From contig CAYREV010000003.1 of assembly GCA_964423345.1 (NCBI GenBank), positions 1-64,000 of the forward strand: 64,000 nucleotides of DNA, in the 5' to 3' direction. Positions 23,496-31,572 of the stretch are shown here, piece by piece. Origin of the DNA: CAYREV01 sp964423345 (lineage in GTDB: Bacteria; Bacteroidota; Rhodothermia; Balneolales; Balneolaceae). The first letter of the stretch is position 1; each line of letters opens with the position of its first letter. Under the pieces are notes generated by a model that ran no database searches, was not told the origin of the DNA, and saw only the letters and a list, made by a program, of their open reading frames with translations. A program made the translations under genes and the position numbers.

Positions 23496-23526
23496 GAATG
23501 GCGCGGTGCAAACAACTGCGCCATTC
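23496..23526 (+). terminator. Hairpin after the TPR gene
   Basis: GAATGGCGC (23496-23504) pairs with GCGCCATTC (23518-23526) over a 13-base loop, 76 bases past the TPR stop. Only a short T run (AATTTC) follows. It probably ends the 17908-23420 transcript before rho. Confidence 0.6.
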
Positions 23527-23642
23527 AATTTCATCTCCTCAGAGTTATTATTAACCAACGTATTTACTCTACCTTTCTCTGTGCAGCTCAGTATGAACAG
23601 GCTTTTTGCAGTTGAAAGACCTAATAGAAAAATCAGGATCTA

Positions 23643-24848
23643 ATGGGACGTTCCAGAAACAGGAAAAATCGCAACAACAGAAAGGGCAAGAATAACAATA
23701 ATGTGTTCGTGCCCCGGTTTCATGAAAATCAGAATATCCGTGTGGCCGGCCGCTACAGGGGGGTTACCGAAATAAATGAAAAGAATTACGGTTTCGCCCG
23801 CAAGCTGGACTATGAGTTCAGTTATGAGCCGAGGGATCCTTTCCTGAAACCGGAAGAAGTGAAACAGTACGACCTGCGTCCCGGGCTGGTGATTGAAGGG
23901 GAGTATGAGGAAGACGAGCAGGGCCATCGACATATACACTCTATCGAAAAAATTAACGGGCGTGAACCTGTTCACTGGCAGAAGGCCACCCGTTTTGAGC
24001 TGCAAACCCCGATCATGCCGGTGGAACAGATTAAGCTGGGCCACAACCCCGAGGAGTATGAGATGCGGGTAATGGACCTGGTGGCACCTATTGGCAAAGG
24101 GCAGAGAGCCCTTATCGTTGCTCCGCCCCGCACGGGTAAGACGGTGCTGCTTAAAAAAATTGCCGAATCGGTATGTGAAAATTACCCCGATATCCATACC
24201 GGTGTACTCCTCGTTGACGAACGGCCCGAAGAGGTGACCGACTTTCTGAGGACCACCAAAGCCGAAGTGTTCGCTTCATCGAACGACAAGCCCACCAGTA
24301 GCCACCTGCGGGTGACCGAGCTGGCCCTTGGATATGTAAAGCGGAAAGCGGAGATGGGCGAAGATGCCGTACTGCTCATTGACTCGCTTACGCGGCTGGG
24401 AAGGGCCTATAATGCAGCCCAGTCGGGAAGCGGAAGAACCCTTTCCGGGGGACTTGACATCCGGGCCCTGGAGATACCCAAAAAGATATTCGGCTCTGCG
24501 CGAAAAATTGAAGGAGGAGGCTCGCTGACCATCATCGCCACCTGCCTTATAGAGACCAATTCCCGAATGGACGACCTCATATTTGAGGAGTTTAAGGGAA
24601 CCGGCAATATGGAACTCGTACTGGATCGGGAACTGGCCAACGATCGCATCTTCCCCGCCATCAACATCGGTGCATCGGGAACCCGAAATGAAGAGAAGTT
24701 TATAGAGGATTCGCTGGAAGAGCGGAATATGGTGCGGCGCTACCTGCTCAAAAAATCGCCCAATGAGTCGATGACCAGCCTGTTGAAAGTGCTGAAAAAT
24801 ACCGAAAGCAACGAAGAGCTACTCAACCAGATCGCCGCTATGGTCTAG
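23643..24848 (+). CDS. rho: Transcription termination factor Rho, short form
   Basis: A 401-residue hexameric RNA helicase. The usual N-terminal helical Rho_N domain is missing; instead residues 1-25 are a basic, Asn-rich tail (NRKNRNNRKGKNNNN). A diverged cold-shock RNA-binding domain follows (about residues 35-110). The motor domain is complete: P-loop APPRTGKT near residue 160, VDERPEEVTDF, LIDSLTRLGRAYN, and EEFKGTGNMEL with downstream SGTRNEE. An in-frame TAA 21 bases before the ATG rules out a longer start. A weak hairpin (TACCCGG/CCGGGTA, 24850-24881) follows the stop. Confidence 0.93.
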   Translation: MGRSRNRKNRNNRKGKNNNNVFVPRFHENQNIRVAGRYRGVTEINEKNYGFARKLDYEFSYEPRDPFLKPEEVKQYDLRPGLVIEGEYEEDEQGHRHIHSIEKINGREPVHWQKATRFELQTPIMPVEQIKLGHNPEEYEMRVMDLVAPIGKGQRALIVAPPRTGKTVLLKKIAESVCENYPDIHTGVLLVDERPEEVTDFLRTTKAEVFASSNDKPTSSHLRVTELALGYVKRKAEMGEDAVLLIDSLTRLGRAYNAAQSGSGRTLSGGLDIRALEIPKKIFGSARKIEGGGSLTIIATCLIETNSRMDDLIFEEFKGTGNMELVLDRELANDRIFPAINIGASGTRNEEKFIEDSLEERNMVRRYLLKKSPNESMTSLLKVLKNTESNEELLNQIAAMV

Positions 24849-24969
24849 CTACCCGGCTAATTGGATGCCGATAACCGGGTAATCGTTATGCGGTGTTGGA
24901 CTCAGGCTTCCGGTAGCTGATCTATCTTTACACGATCTGTACAAATCTGTAGCAACAAGATATCCTTTC

Positions 24970-25299
24970 CTAATATACCGGCAGGCTGTCGTCTATCTCT
25001 CTGGCCCATTCGTTTATACCGCCCTTCAGGTTCTTCACATCTTCAAAGCCCTCTTTCTCCAGATAGTTGCAGGCTTTGGCACTTCGGGCGCCGCTGCGGC
25101 ACAAACATACAATCTCCTGCTCTTTTCGGGAAGCAATCTCCTCAATACGGCCGGCGAGCTCTCCGACAGGGATCAGGGTAGAGTTATCATAGTCCAACTT
25201 GGACTGGTATTGCTCAAAGGGTTCCCGTACGTCGAGGACAAATAGATCATCGCCGGCATCGATCTTTTCCTTGAGTTTCTGAACGGTTATTTCTTCCAT
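24970..25299 (-). CDS. Single-domain rhodanese-like protein
   Basis: A 109-residue cytoplasmic rhodanese domain. The active-site loop is CRSGAR with the persulfide-carrying Cys67, preceded by VLDVREPFEQ and followed by NLKGGINEWARE, all in canonical positions. Such proteins (GlpE type) transfer sulfane sulfur to thiol acceptors or cyanide. It lies 24 bases downstream of lptB in the same direction and may share its transcript. Confidence 0.92.
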   Translation of the reverse strand: MEEITVQKLKEKIDAGDDLFVLDVREPFEQYQSKLDYDNSTLIPVGELAGRIEEIASRKEQEIVCLCRSGARSAKACNYLEKEGFEDVKNLKGGINEWAREIDDSLPVY

Positions 25300-25323
25300 T
25301 ACTGACAGATATATATTAAACGG

Positions 25324-26076
25324 TTATTCGGAACGGTACCGGTCCAGCCGGAACTGGCTACCCAGATACAGACGCCGGGCTTCTTCATCTTCGGCGAGCT
25401 TATCGGCCGAACCCTCTTTCAGAATTTTTCCTTCAAACATCAGGTAGGCCCGGTCGGTGATAGCCAGGGTTTCATGAACATTGTGGTCGGTGATAAAAAT
25501 ACCGATGTTTCGGTGTCGAAGCTGGGCAACGATCTCCTGTATGTCTTCCACCGCGATGGGATCGACTCCGGCAAAGGGCTCATCCAGCAAAATAAATTTC
25601 GGGTCGGTTACCAGGGCGCGGGCAATTTCGGTCCGGCGCCGCTCGCCTCCCGACAGGCTGTAGCCTTTATTGTCTACCACCCGCTGAAGGCCGAACTCTT
25701 CAATCAGCTGCTCGACCCGGTTATCAATTTCCTTGTTGCTCATGTCAAAAAACTGGAGGATCGATTCCAGGTTTTCGCGCACGGTGAGATTTCGGAATAC
25801 GCTGGCCTCCTGTGCCAGGTAGCCCACCCCCTTTCGGGCACGCCGGTACATAGGCATGCCGGTTAGGTTTTCATCGTCCATAAAGATCTCCCCCTTTTCG
25901 GGAGCAACCAGTCCCACGAACATATAGAAGGTAGTGGTTTTGCCCGCCCCGTTGGGCCCCAGCAGGCCTACAATCTCCCCCTGGCTCACCTCGATGGAGA
26001 CATCCGATACCACAGTGCGCTTGCGGTAGCTTTTGGTGAGTCCTTTGCTGTATAGCCTTTTGCCGGATTCAGCCAT
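25324..26076 (-). CDS. lptB: LPS export ABC transporter ATP-binding protein
   Basis: A 250-residue ABC ATPase. Walker A is GPNGAGKTT (residues 40-48), the signature is SLSGGERRRTEIARAL, Walker B FILLDEPFAGVDP and the switch histidine is in ITDHNVHETL. Overall similarity, including LFRNLTVRENL-type and DNKGYSLSGGE segments, identifies LptB, which powers extraction of lipopolysaccharide from the inner membrane with LptFG. It starts 3 bases after purQ ends, so it is at the end of the purS-clpS-purQ transcript. Confidence 0.94.
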   Translation of the reverse strand: MAESGKRLYSKGLTKSYRKRTVVSDVSIEVSQGEIVGLLGPNGAGKTTTFYMFVGLVAPEKGEIFMDDENLTGMPMYRRARKGVGYLAQEASVFRNLTVRENLESILQFFDMSNKEIDNRVEQLIEEFGLQRVVDNKGYSLSGGERRRTEIARALVTDPKFILLDEPFAGVDPIAVEDIQEIVAQLRHRNIGIFITDHNVHETLAITDRAYLMFEGKILKEGSADKLAEDEEARRLYLGSQFRLDRYRSE

Positions 26077-26079
26077 CGG

Positions 26080-26781
26080 TTATACCGTTACCAACTTATT
26101 TAGGATAGATTCAAATATTGCCTTGCCATCATCCGAGCCGATCTGTTGTTCCACCGCCCGTTCGGGATGGGGCATCATACCCAAAACATTCCGCTCTTTA
26201 TTGCAGATTCCCGCAATATTATCGATGGAACCGTTGATATTGGTTTCGGGGCCTACATTGCCTTTGGCATCGGAATAGCGAAAAACCACCTGGTCGTTGT
26301 CCTGCAGGCTTTTGAGGGTGTCTTCATCGGTAAAGTAGTTGCCCTCCCCATGGGCGACGGGAATTTCAAGGACCTGCCCCGGTTGCAGGGAACTGCTAAA
26401 GAGGGTGTTGTTTGTTTCACACCGAAGATGTGTCTGCTTGCAGATGAAGCGAAGCTGCCGGTTATGCAGCATGGCCCCGGGCAGGAGCCCCGCCTCAAGC
26501 AGAATTTGAAAACCGTTACAGATACCCAGTACGGGTCCGCCTTTACGCACGAACGAGCGTACCTCCTGCATAACGGGTGAAAAGCGGGCGATAGCTCCCG
26601 AACGCAGGTAGTCACCGTAGGAGAAGCCGCCGGGAATAAGCAGGAAGTCCACCCCCGAAAGATCAGTGTCTTTATGCCACAAAAACTTTGCGTTGGCATT
26701 CATTACATGCGCCAGCGCATGATATGCGTCGTGGTCGCAATTGGAACCCGGAAATACGATTACTCCAAATGTAGCTGACAA
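26080..26781 (-). CDS. purQ: Phosphoribosylformylglycinamidine synthase, glutaminase subunit
   Basis: A 233-residue class I glutamine amidotransferase that feeds ammonia to PurL in step 4 of purine synthesis. The triad is Cys88 (GICNGFQ), His205 and Glu207 (MMPHPERA). FPGSNCDHDAYHAL at the N terminus is typical of PurQ. PurQ works in a complex with PurS and small PurL; purS is two genes upstream and no purL is in the window. clpS lies between purS and purQ. Confidence 0.96.
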   Translation of the reverse strand: MSATFGVIVFPGSNCDHDAYHALAHVMNANAKFLWHKDTDLSGVDFLLIPGGFSYGDYLRSGAIARFSPVMQEVRSFVRKGGPVLGICNGFQILLEAGLLPGAMLHNRQLRFICKQTHLRCETNNTLFSSSLQPGQVLEIPVAHGEGNYFTDEDTLKSLQDNDQVVFRYSDAKGNVGPETNINGSIDNIAGICNKERNVLGMMPHPERAVEQQIGSDDGKAIFESILNKLVTV

Positions 26782-26783
26782 TG

Positions 26784-27134
26784 TTACCCCTTTATTTCGG
26801 TGATTAGTTGAATTTCTTTTAAAACGCTGTTGACCTCAAAACATTCTTCAAAAGATCCTTCATAGACGAGGGCCTTGCCCTCGTTGTGGACTTTCATGGT
26901 CAGTTCTTCCGCCTTGGACTGTGAACAGCCGGTGGCTTTGATAAGCTGGCCGATCACCTCGTCAAAAGTATGAACCTCGTCATTAAAGAGGATAACCCTC
27001 CAGGGCGTTTGTTCATCTTCATCCTCCTGCTCCAGGGTGTCTGTTTCAACATCCGGAGAAGGTTTCGGGAGTTCCTTTTCCTCCCGCCCGGGATCGGGTC
27101 CGAATAGCGGTGAAATCAGGTTGTTATCAAGCAT
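26784..27134 (-). CDS. clpS: ATP-dependent Clp protease adaptor ClpS
   Basis: A 116-residue protein with an N-terminal extension of about 40 residues and a ClpS core: WRVILFNDEVHTFDEVIGQLIKA holds the Asn/Asp-Asp residues that bind N-degron substrates, and later KVHNEGKALVYEGSFEECFEV. ClpS delivers proteins with destabilising N-terminal residues to ClpAP. The ATG at 27134 is preferred; an in-frame GTG at 27146 abuts the purS stop. It is placed between purS and purQ with gaps of only 2-12 bases, and not beside clpA. Confidence 0.92.
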   Translation of the reverse strand: MLDNNLISPLFGPDPGREEKELPKPSPDVETDTLEQEDEDEQTPWRVILFNDEVHTFDEVIGQLIKATGCSQSKAEELTMKVHNEGKALVYEGSFEECFEVNSVLKEIQLITEIKG

Positions 27135-27146
27135 GTACAAACACAC

Positions 27147-27395
27147 CTAGTTTTCATGTATCGTTACTTCAAAATCTTCCATCACTTCATTAGCCAGTAA
27201 CCGGGTGCAGGCATCTTCAGCCACTTTTTTGGCCTGCTCCCTGTCGGAAGCATCGATATCCATTTCAATAAACTTGCCGATTCTGACTCCGTCTACCTCT
27301 TTCATCCCCAGGTTCCGAAGAGCCTGGTGGGCCGCTTTGCCTTTTGGATCAAGGATAGAATTTCTGAGCGTAATGTTAATGGTAGCTTTATACAT
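27147..27395 (-). CDS. purS: Phosphoribosylformylglycinamidine synthase subunit PurS
   Basis: An 82-residue protein with the family pattern LRNSILDPKGKAAHQALRNLGMKEVDGVRIGKFIEM. PurS bridges PurQ and small PurL and stabilises the ammonia channel in the FGAM synthase complex. It is the first gene of a tight minus-strand run purS-clpS-purQ-lptB. The 97 bases upstream, to the end of miaA, should hold the promoter; no PurR box or purine riboswitch was seen. Confidence 0.95.
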   Translation of the reverse strand: MYKATINITLRNSILDPKGKAAHQALRNLGMKEVDGVRIGKFIEMDIDASDREQAKKVAEDACTRLLANEVMEDFEVTIHEN

Positions 27396-27492
27396 AAGTT
27401 AATTTGGTCGGGCCGCTAAGACCGGTTTGATGTAAAATTTGTGAACAGTAAAATTCCCCGGCGAGTATGAACTTCACCATGAAGCGCTAAAG

Positions 27493-28422
27493 TTACCTTT
27501 TATTTGACTTAGCTGCTAAATGTTCGGCGATTTTTTCTGAGGCTTCTTTCGCTCCATATCTGTCCATATCCAGCCACTTCACAAAATCCCAGCGTTTGAA
27601 CCAGGTCATCTGCCGTTTGGAATACCTGCGGGTCCGGGTCTTTATATCCTTAACCATTTGATCGGCGGACAACCGTTCCTCCAGGTGGGCTATGGCCTCA
27701 TTGTATCCCACCGTATTAAGCCCCGGATCGCCGAGGGTATATCCCAGCTCAAGTATGGAGCGAACTTCCTCCAGGAAGCCCTGTTGAAACATCCGGTCGA
27801 CACGCCGGTTGATCCGCCGGTACAATTTTTCCCGATCGCGCCGTAGCCCGAACACAAGCGTCCCGGGAGGGAGGACGATGCCGTCGTCGTCGGAATGAAA
27901 AGAGCTGAAGGATCTGCCCGTTTGCATCCAGACGTCCAGTGCGCGTACAATACGCTGAGGGTTCATTCCGTCCATGGACGCGGCGTATTCGGGGTCTACC
28001 TCCTCCAGCTTGGCATACAGGGGCTCGATTCCCTCTTCCTCAATCTGCTGTTCCAGCCGTTCAATATGCTTTTCATTGGCATCGGGCATCTCATCAAAGG
28101 GCTTGATGATGCATTGCTGGTGAAGCGTACTCCCTCCCGCATAGATAATGTGTTTGTCGCGGCCGGCGATCTCATCTTCCCACTGCATGGACCGTTCATA
28201 AAAGTCGGCGGCGCTGTCTTTTTGGGAGGGATCAATGATGGAAATATTGTAGTGAGGAACCCGCTGCAGCTCTTCGGCAGAAGGGGTGGCGGTGCCGATA
28301 TTCAGATACCGGTAACACTGCCGCGAATCGGCAGAGATGATCTCGGCGTCGATACGTTCGGCGAGCTTGAGGGAGACCTCTGTTTTGCCGACGGCTGTAG
28401 GGCCCACGAGCAGTATTCGCAT
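27493..28422 (-). CDS. miaA: tRNA dimethylallyltransferase
   Basis: A 309-residue MiaA, which adds a dimethylallyl group to A37 of tRNAs reading UNN codons. The P-loop GPTAVGKTEVSLKLA starts at residue 7, followed by IISADSRQCYRYLNIGTATP, YAGGSTLHQQCII and, near the C terminus, RTRRYSKRQMTWFKR. The ATG at 28422 fits the family start (MRILLVGPTAVGKT) better than the TTG or ATG codons a few positions upstream. Divergent from dnaN. Confidence 0.95.
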   Translation of the reverse strand: MRILLVGPTAVGKTEVSLKLAERIDAEIISADSRQCYRYLNIGTATPSAEELQRVPHYNISIIDPSQKDSAADFYERSMQWEDEIAGRDKHIIYAGGSTLHQQCIIKPFDEMPDANEKHIERLEQQIEEEGIEPLYAKLEEVDPEYAASMDGMNPQRIVRALDVWMQTGRSFSSFHSDDDGIVLPPGTLVFGLRRDREKLYRRINRRVDRMFQQGFLEEVRSILELGYTLGDPGLNTVGYNEAIAHLEERLSADQMVKDIKTRTRRYSKRQMTWFKRWDFVKWLDMDRYGAKEASEKIAEHLAAKSNKR

Positions 28423-28647
28423 AAGAGTGAGAGTCAACTGAGTGAATGTTTACGGATCGACAAAATAGGCAATATGAGGCGAAGCTTCAGCGGTTGTTTG
28501 GCCGGTCATTGAAAGATACCGGCTCCCATAACATTCTGATTGATATGAGGTTGCTAAGAGAGCAAGTATTTATTAGTATACGGTACATTTTTAAAAGGCA
28601 TTTCGCATTGGAAAATGCAACCACCATTCAGCATAAATTAAGTGAAT

Positions 28648-29763
28648 ATGAGATTTAATGTATCAAGCAGTGAACTTGTAAAAGCCCTTTCCGCTGTATC
28701 GGGGGCCGTACCCAACAAGGCAACGCTACCCATCCTCGAGACCATATTATTTGAAAGCAGTGACGGACGGCTTCGCCTTACCGCCACCGACCTTGAAATC
28801 TCCATTATTGAGTCTATGAGTGCCGATATCGAGGAAGACGGTGCAGTGGCTATCCCGGCGCGCCGCCTGGTTGAAACCCTGCGGCAGCTTCCCGACATCC
28901 CGGTGGCATTCGAGGTGGACGATAAGTTCAATATTAAATTCCGGACCGACAAGGGTACCTACAAGCTGGTAGGGGAAGACCCGGACGAATTTCCCGAAGT
29001 GCCGAACCTGGACGAAGGTATCAGCCTCGATACCACCAGTGAAAGCATGTTGAAGGCGATCAACAAAACACTTTTTGCCGTTTCCAACGACGATCTGCGT
29101 CCGGCCATGATGGGAGTATTCTTTGATATAGGGTCGGAAGAGAGCAAGTTCGTGGCAACCGACGGGCACCGCCTGGTGAAGTACATAAAGACAGACCTGA
29201 CATCTGAAGAGGAGATCAGCTTTATTGTCCCCGAGAAAGCACTCAGCCTGGTGCAGAAGGCCCTGCATGCCGAAGAGTGTGTGTTGACCGTCACTGAAGA
29301 CCACGCCCGGTTTAAGAGCGGAAATACCATTGTTATCACCCGGCTTATCAATGAGCAATATCCCAACTACGAGTCGGTGATACCCCGCGAAAACGAAAAG
29401 ACCATGGTGATCAACAAGGATCAGATGCTGGCTACGGTCAAGCGTGTTGCGATCTTTTCAAGCTCCACCACGCGACAGATACGCCTACAGCTAAATTCCG
29501 ACAAGCTTACCATTCGGGCCGAAGACATTGATATGAGCAGTGAGGCCAAAGAGACGATCTCCTGTGACTATTCGGCAGACGAGATGGAGATAGGTTTCAA
29601 CGCAAAATACCTGGCCGATGTGCTTGGAAACGTGGATGACGAGGAAGTGTATTTTGAATTTTCGACTCCCAACCGGGCCGGTATCGTCAAACCTTCTGAA
29701 GAGGAGGAAAATGAGCAAATGCTGATGCTGGTAATGCCGGTGATGCTCAATACCTATGCGTAA
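28648..29763 (+). CDS. dnaN: DNA polymerase III sliding clamp, beta subunit
   Basis: A 371-residue clamp with three repeated domains: RFNVSSSELVKALSAVSGAVP starts domain 1, and the C terminus ends LMLVMPVMLNTYA, typical of DnaN. ATG at 28648 is preferred over an in-frame GTG two codons upstream. It is not beside dnaA or recF; instead it overlaps by 8 bases the SAM hydroxide adenosyltransferase gene. The 225-base upstream region to miaA contains no DnaA-box cluster, so it is not obviously an origin. Confidence 0.96.
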   Translation: MRFNVSSSELVKALSAVSGAVPNKATLPILETILFESSDGRLRLTATDLEISIIESMSADIEEDGAVAIPARRLVETLRQLPDIPVAFEVDDKFNIKFRTDKGTYKLVGEDPDEFPEVPNLDEGISLDTTSESMLKAINKTLFAVSNDDLRPAMMGVFFDIGSEESKFVATDGHRLVKYIKTDLTSEEEISFIVPEKALSLVQKALHAEECVLTVTEDHARFKSGNTIVITRLINEQYPNYESVIPRENEKTMVINKDQMLATVKRVAIFSSSTTRQIRLQLNSDKLTIRAEDIDMSSEAKETISCDYSADEMEIGFNAKYLADVLGNVDDEEVYFEFSTPNRAGIVKPSEEEENEQMLMLVMPVMLNTYA

Positions 29764-30550
29764 CATTATTACCCTTACGACCGATTTTGGTCTGCAGGAT
29801 TATTATGTGAGCGCCATGAAAGCGGCCATTCTGGGCATCGCCCCGGAGGTTCGGCTCGTGGACATTTCTCATGAGATACCTTCGCAGGATATCATGGCAG
29901 GCTCGTGGGTATTAAAAAACTCGGCCATGCTCTTTCCTCCCGGCACGGTTCATGTAGTCGTGATAGACCCGGGGGTCGGCACCGAGAGGAACCCCGTGGC
30001 CCTGCGCGTAGAAGACCAGTATTTCATCGGACCCGACAACGGTATCTTTTCCATTCTTACCTCTGAGAAAGACTTTGAAGTCGTAAAGCTGAGCAACGAA
30101 AAATATTGGGGGGAACACCGGTCCAGCACTTTTCACGGGAGGGATATATTTGCGCCCGTCGCCGCCCATCTGAGTACGGGTGTGGATCTTGCCGATCTCG
30201 GTGAACCGCTGGAGGAACTGGTAACGTATCGATGGGCCGAACCTATTGCCGACAAGGACGGGCTACAGGGGTGGGTCATTCATATTGACAAGTTCGGCAA
30301 CCTTGTCACCAATATATCAGAGGAGTTGATAAAAGAGGTTATCGACGATAAAAACGTAAAAATATACGTGGGCAATACTATACTGGATGAAATCGTAGAC
30401 ACCTTCGCCTCGGTGCCCGAAGGGGAACCCATAGCCTATATCGGCAGTTCGGGAATGCTGGAAGTGGGAGTGAACCAGGGAGATGCCGAAGAGATGCTGG
30501 GAGTGCAGAAGGGGGCGCAAATTTCACTGGTGCTGCAAAAAGAGAGCTGA
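29756..30550 (+). CDS. SAM hydroxide adenosyltransferase (DUF62 family)
   Basis: A 264-residue member of the fluorinase/chlorinase-like family that uses water/hydroxide on S-adenosylmethionine to release adenosine and methionine. Hallmarks are ITLTTDFGLQDYYVSAMKA, DISHEIPSQDIMAG, VVIDPGVGTERNP, and the Asp-Arg-His set (FHGRDIFAPVAAHL). Halogenases carry specific loop insertions not seen here, so plain hydrolase activity is likelier. Its ATG lies in the last codons of dnaN (ATGCGTAA), so translation is probably coupled. Confidence 0.9.
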   Translation: MRNIITLTTDFGLQDYYVSAMKAAILGIAPEVRLVDISHEIPSQDIMAGSWVLKNSAMLFPPGTVHVVVIDPGVGTERNPVALRVEDQYFIGPDNGIFSILTSEKDFEVVKLSNEKYWGEHRSSTFHGRDIFAPVAAHLSTGVDLADLGEPLEELVTYRWAEPIADKDGLQGWVIHIDKFGNLVTNISEELIKEVIDDKNVKIYVGNTILDEIVDTFASVPEGEPIAYIGSSGMLEVGVNQGDAEEMLGVQKGAQISLVLQKES

Positions 30551-30679
30551 CTGCGTAACACCTGACGGTATTTATCGTACTGTGTTTGTACATTAATAAA
30601 TTGCTGAATAGCGGACGGGAAGACAGGTTTACGGCACATCCGTCCATATAGGTTATTCGGCTAACCTCCAATTTCCCCA

Positions 30680-31486
30680 ATGGCTCTAGAATTCAGGTCT
30701 CCCCAATACGAACAGGCTACGGTCTCCATACCCGAGGAAGTGTCGAATATGCAAAAGCCCTTTAACGGCACGGTCTGTTCGAATAAAGGCGATGAGTATG
30801 CCATACGCAATAACATTATCGATTTCCTGGCCGACAGCAAGGTATCGATGTCCCTCGCCCAGAGTTCCAACCACTGGAAGCTGACGGCGGCTATTTACGA
30901 GGATATCTGGAGAAAGCGCTCCCTCTCCCTGCTCACTGGAGAAGAGTTCCCCATAGAGAAGGAGAAAGAGCTGCTGGTGCAATGGCTCGACCCCGAGGCC
31001 GGTAATCTTTACCTGGATGTAGGCTGCTCAACTGCGCTGTACGCGCGCGAGGTTAAAAATGCGGAGCCGGGTTGTGAGGTGGTGGCAATGGACTTTTCAA
31101 AACAGATGCTTGATGAGGCTCGCCTTAAGGCGGAAGCCGATCAGTCAGATCTGTACCTGTTGCGTGCCGATGCCCGGCACATGCCTTTTTACGGGGCTGC
31201 CTTCGACGGTTTGATGATGGGCGGAACCCTGAACGAGCTGACCGACCCGCTAAAAGTCCTATATGAGTGCCGGCGAGTACTGAGCAAGAACGGCTCTTTC
31301 TTTATGATGCACCTTGTAAAAGCGGATGCCTGGTATGCCAGGCTGCTGCAGGACTCGGCCGGTTTTGGAGGCATACACTTCTGGACGGTAGCCGAGAGCA
31401 ATGAAATGTTTGAGCGGACGGGTTTTGAGGTAGTTGACCAGCAGGTCAGGGGGATTGTCTGTTTCAGCAAGCTGGCTCCGGCCTGA
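30680..31486 (+). CDS. Class I SAM-dependent methyltransferase
   Basis: A 268-residue protein. An N-terminal region of about 100 residues precedes the Rossmann methyltransferase domain: motif I LYLDVGCSTALYAREV (near residue 112), motif II VVAMDFSKQMLDEARLKA, motif III LLRADARHMPFYGAAFDGL and LYECRRVLSKNG. The N-terminal part (FNGTVCSNKGDEYAIRNNIIDFL) resembles the small 'Trm112-like' preamble of some bacterial methyltransferases, but without a full zinc Cys set. Substrate unknown. Convergent with argS, 86 bases away. Confidence 0.88.
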   Translation: MALEFRSPQYEQATVSIPEEVSNMQKPFNGTVCSNKGDEYAIRNNIIDFLADSKVSMSLAQSSNHWKLTAAIYEDIWRKRSLSLLTGEEFPIEKEKELLVQWLDPEAGNLYLDVGCSTALYAREVKNAEPGCEVVAMDFSKQMLDEARLKAEADQSDLYLLRADARHMPFYGAAFDGLMMGGTLNELTDPLKVLYECRRVLSKNGSFFMMHLVKADAWYARLLQDSAGFGGIHFWTVAESNEMFERTGFEVVDQQVRGIVCFSKLAPA

Positions 31487-31572
31487 ACAATCTACGCCCT
31501 ATCCTTTGGGCCCCTGTTGCTTACCGCCAGTGATTCATAGCAGCCATTCCTTCAGGCTATAATTGCAACGGC

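Noticed and set aside
27396..27492. Purine riboswitch upstream of purS
   Set aside because: Only 97 bases and no sequence resembling a purine or PRPP aptamer was seen.
28423..28647. Possible replication origin upstream of dnaN
   Set aside because: No dnaA gene, no clustered TTATCCACA boxes and no gidA/rpmH neighbourhood at this place; dnaN alone does not mark an origin here.
28446..28658. 70-codon plus-strand ORF in the miaA-dnaN spacer
   Set aside because: No recognisable motif, it overlaps the dnaN start in another frame, and it occupies the region where the dnaN promoter should be.
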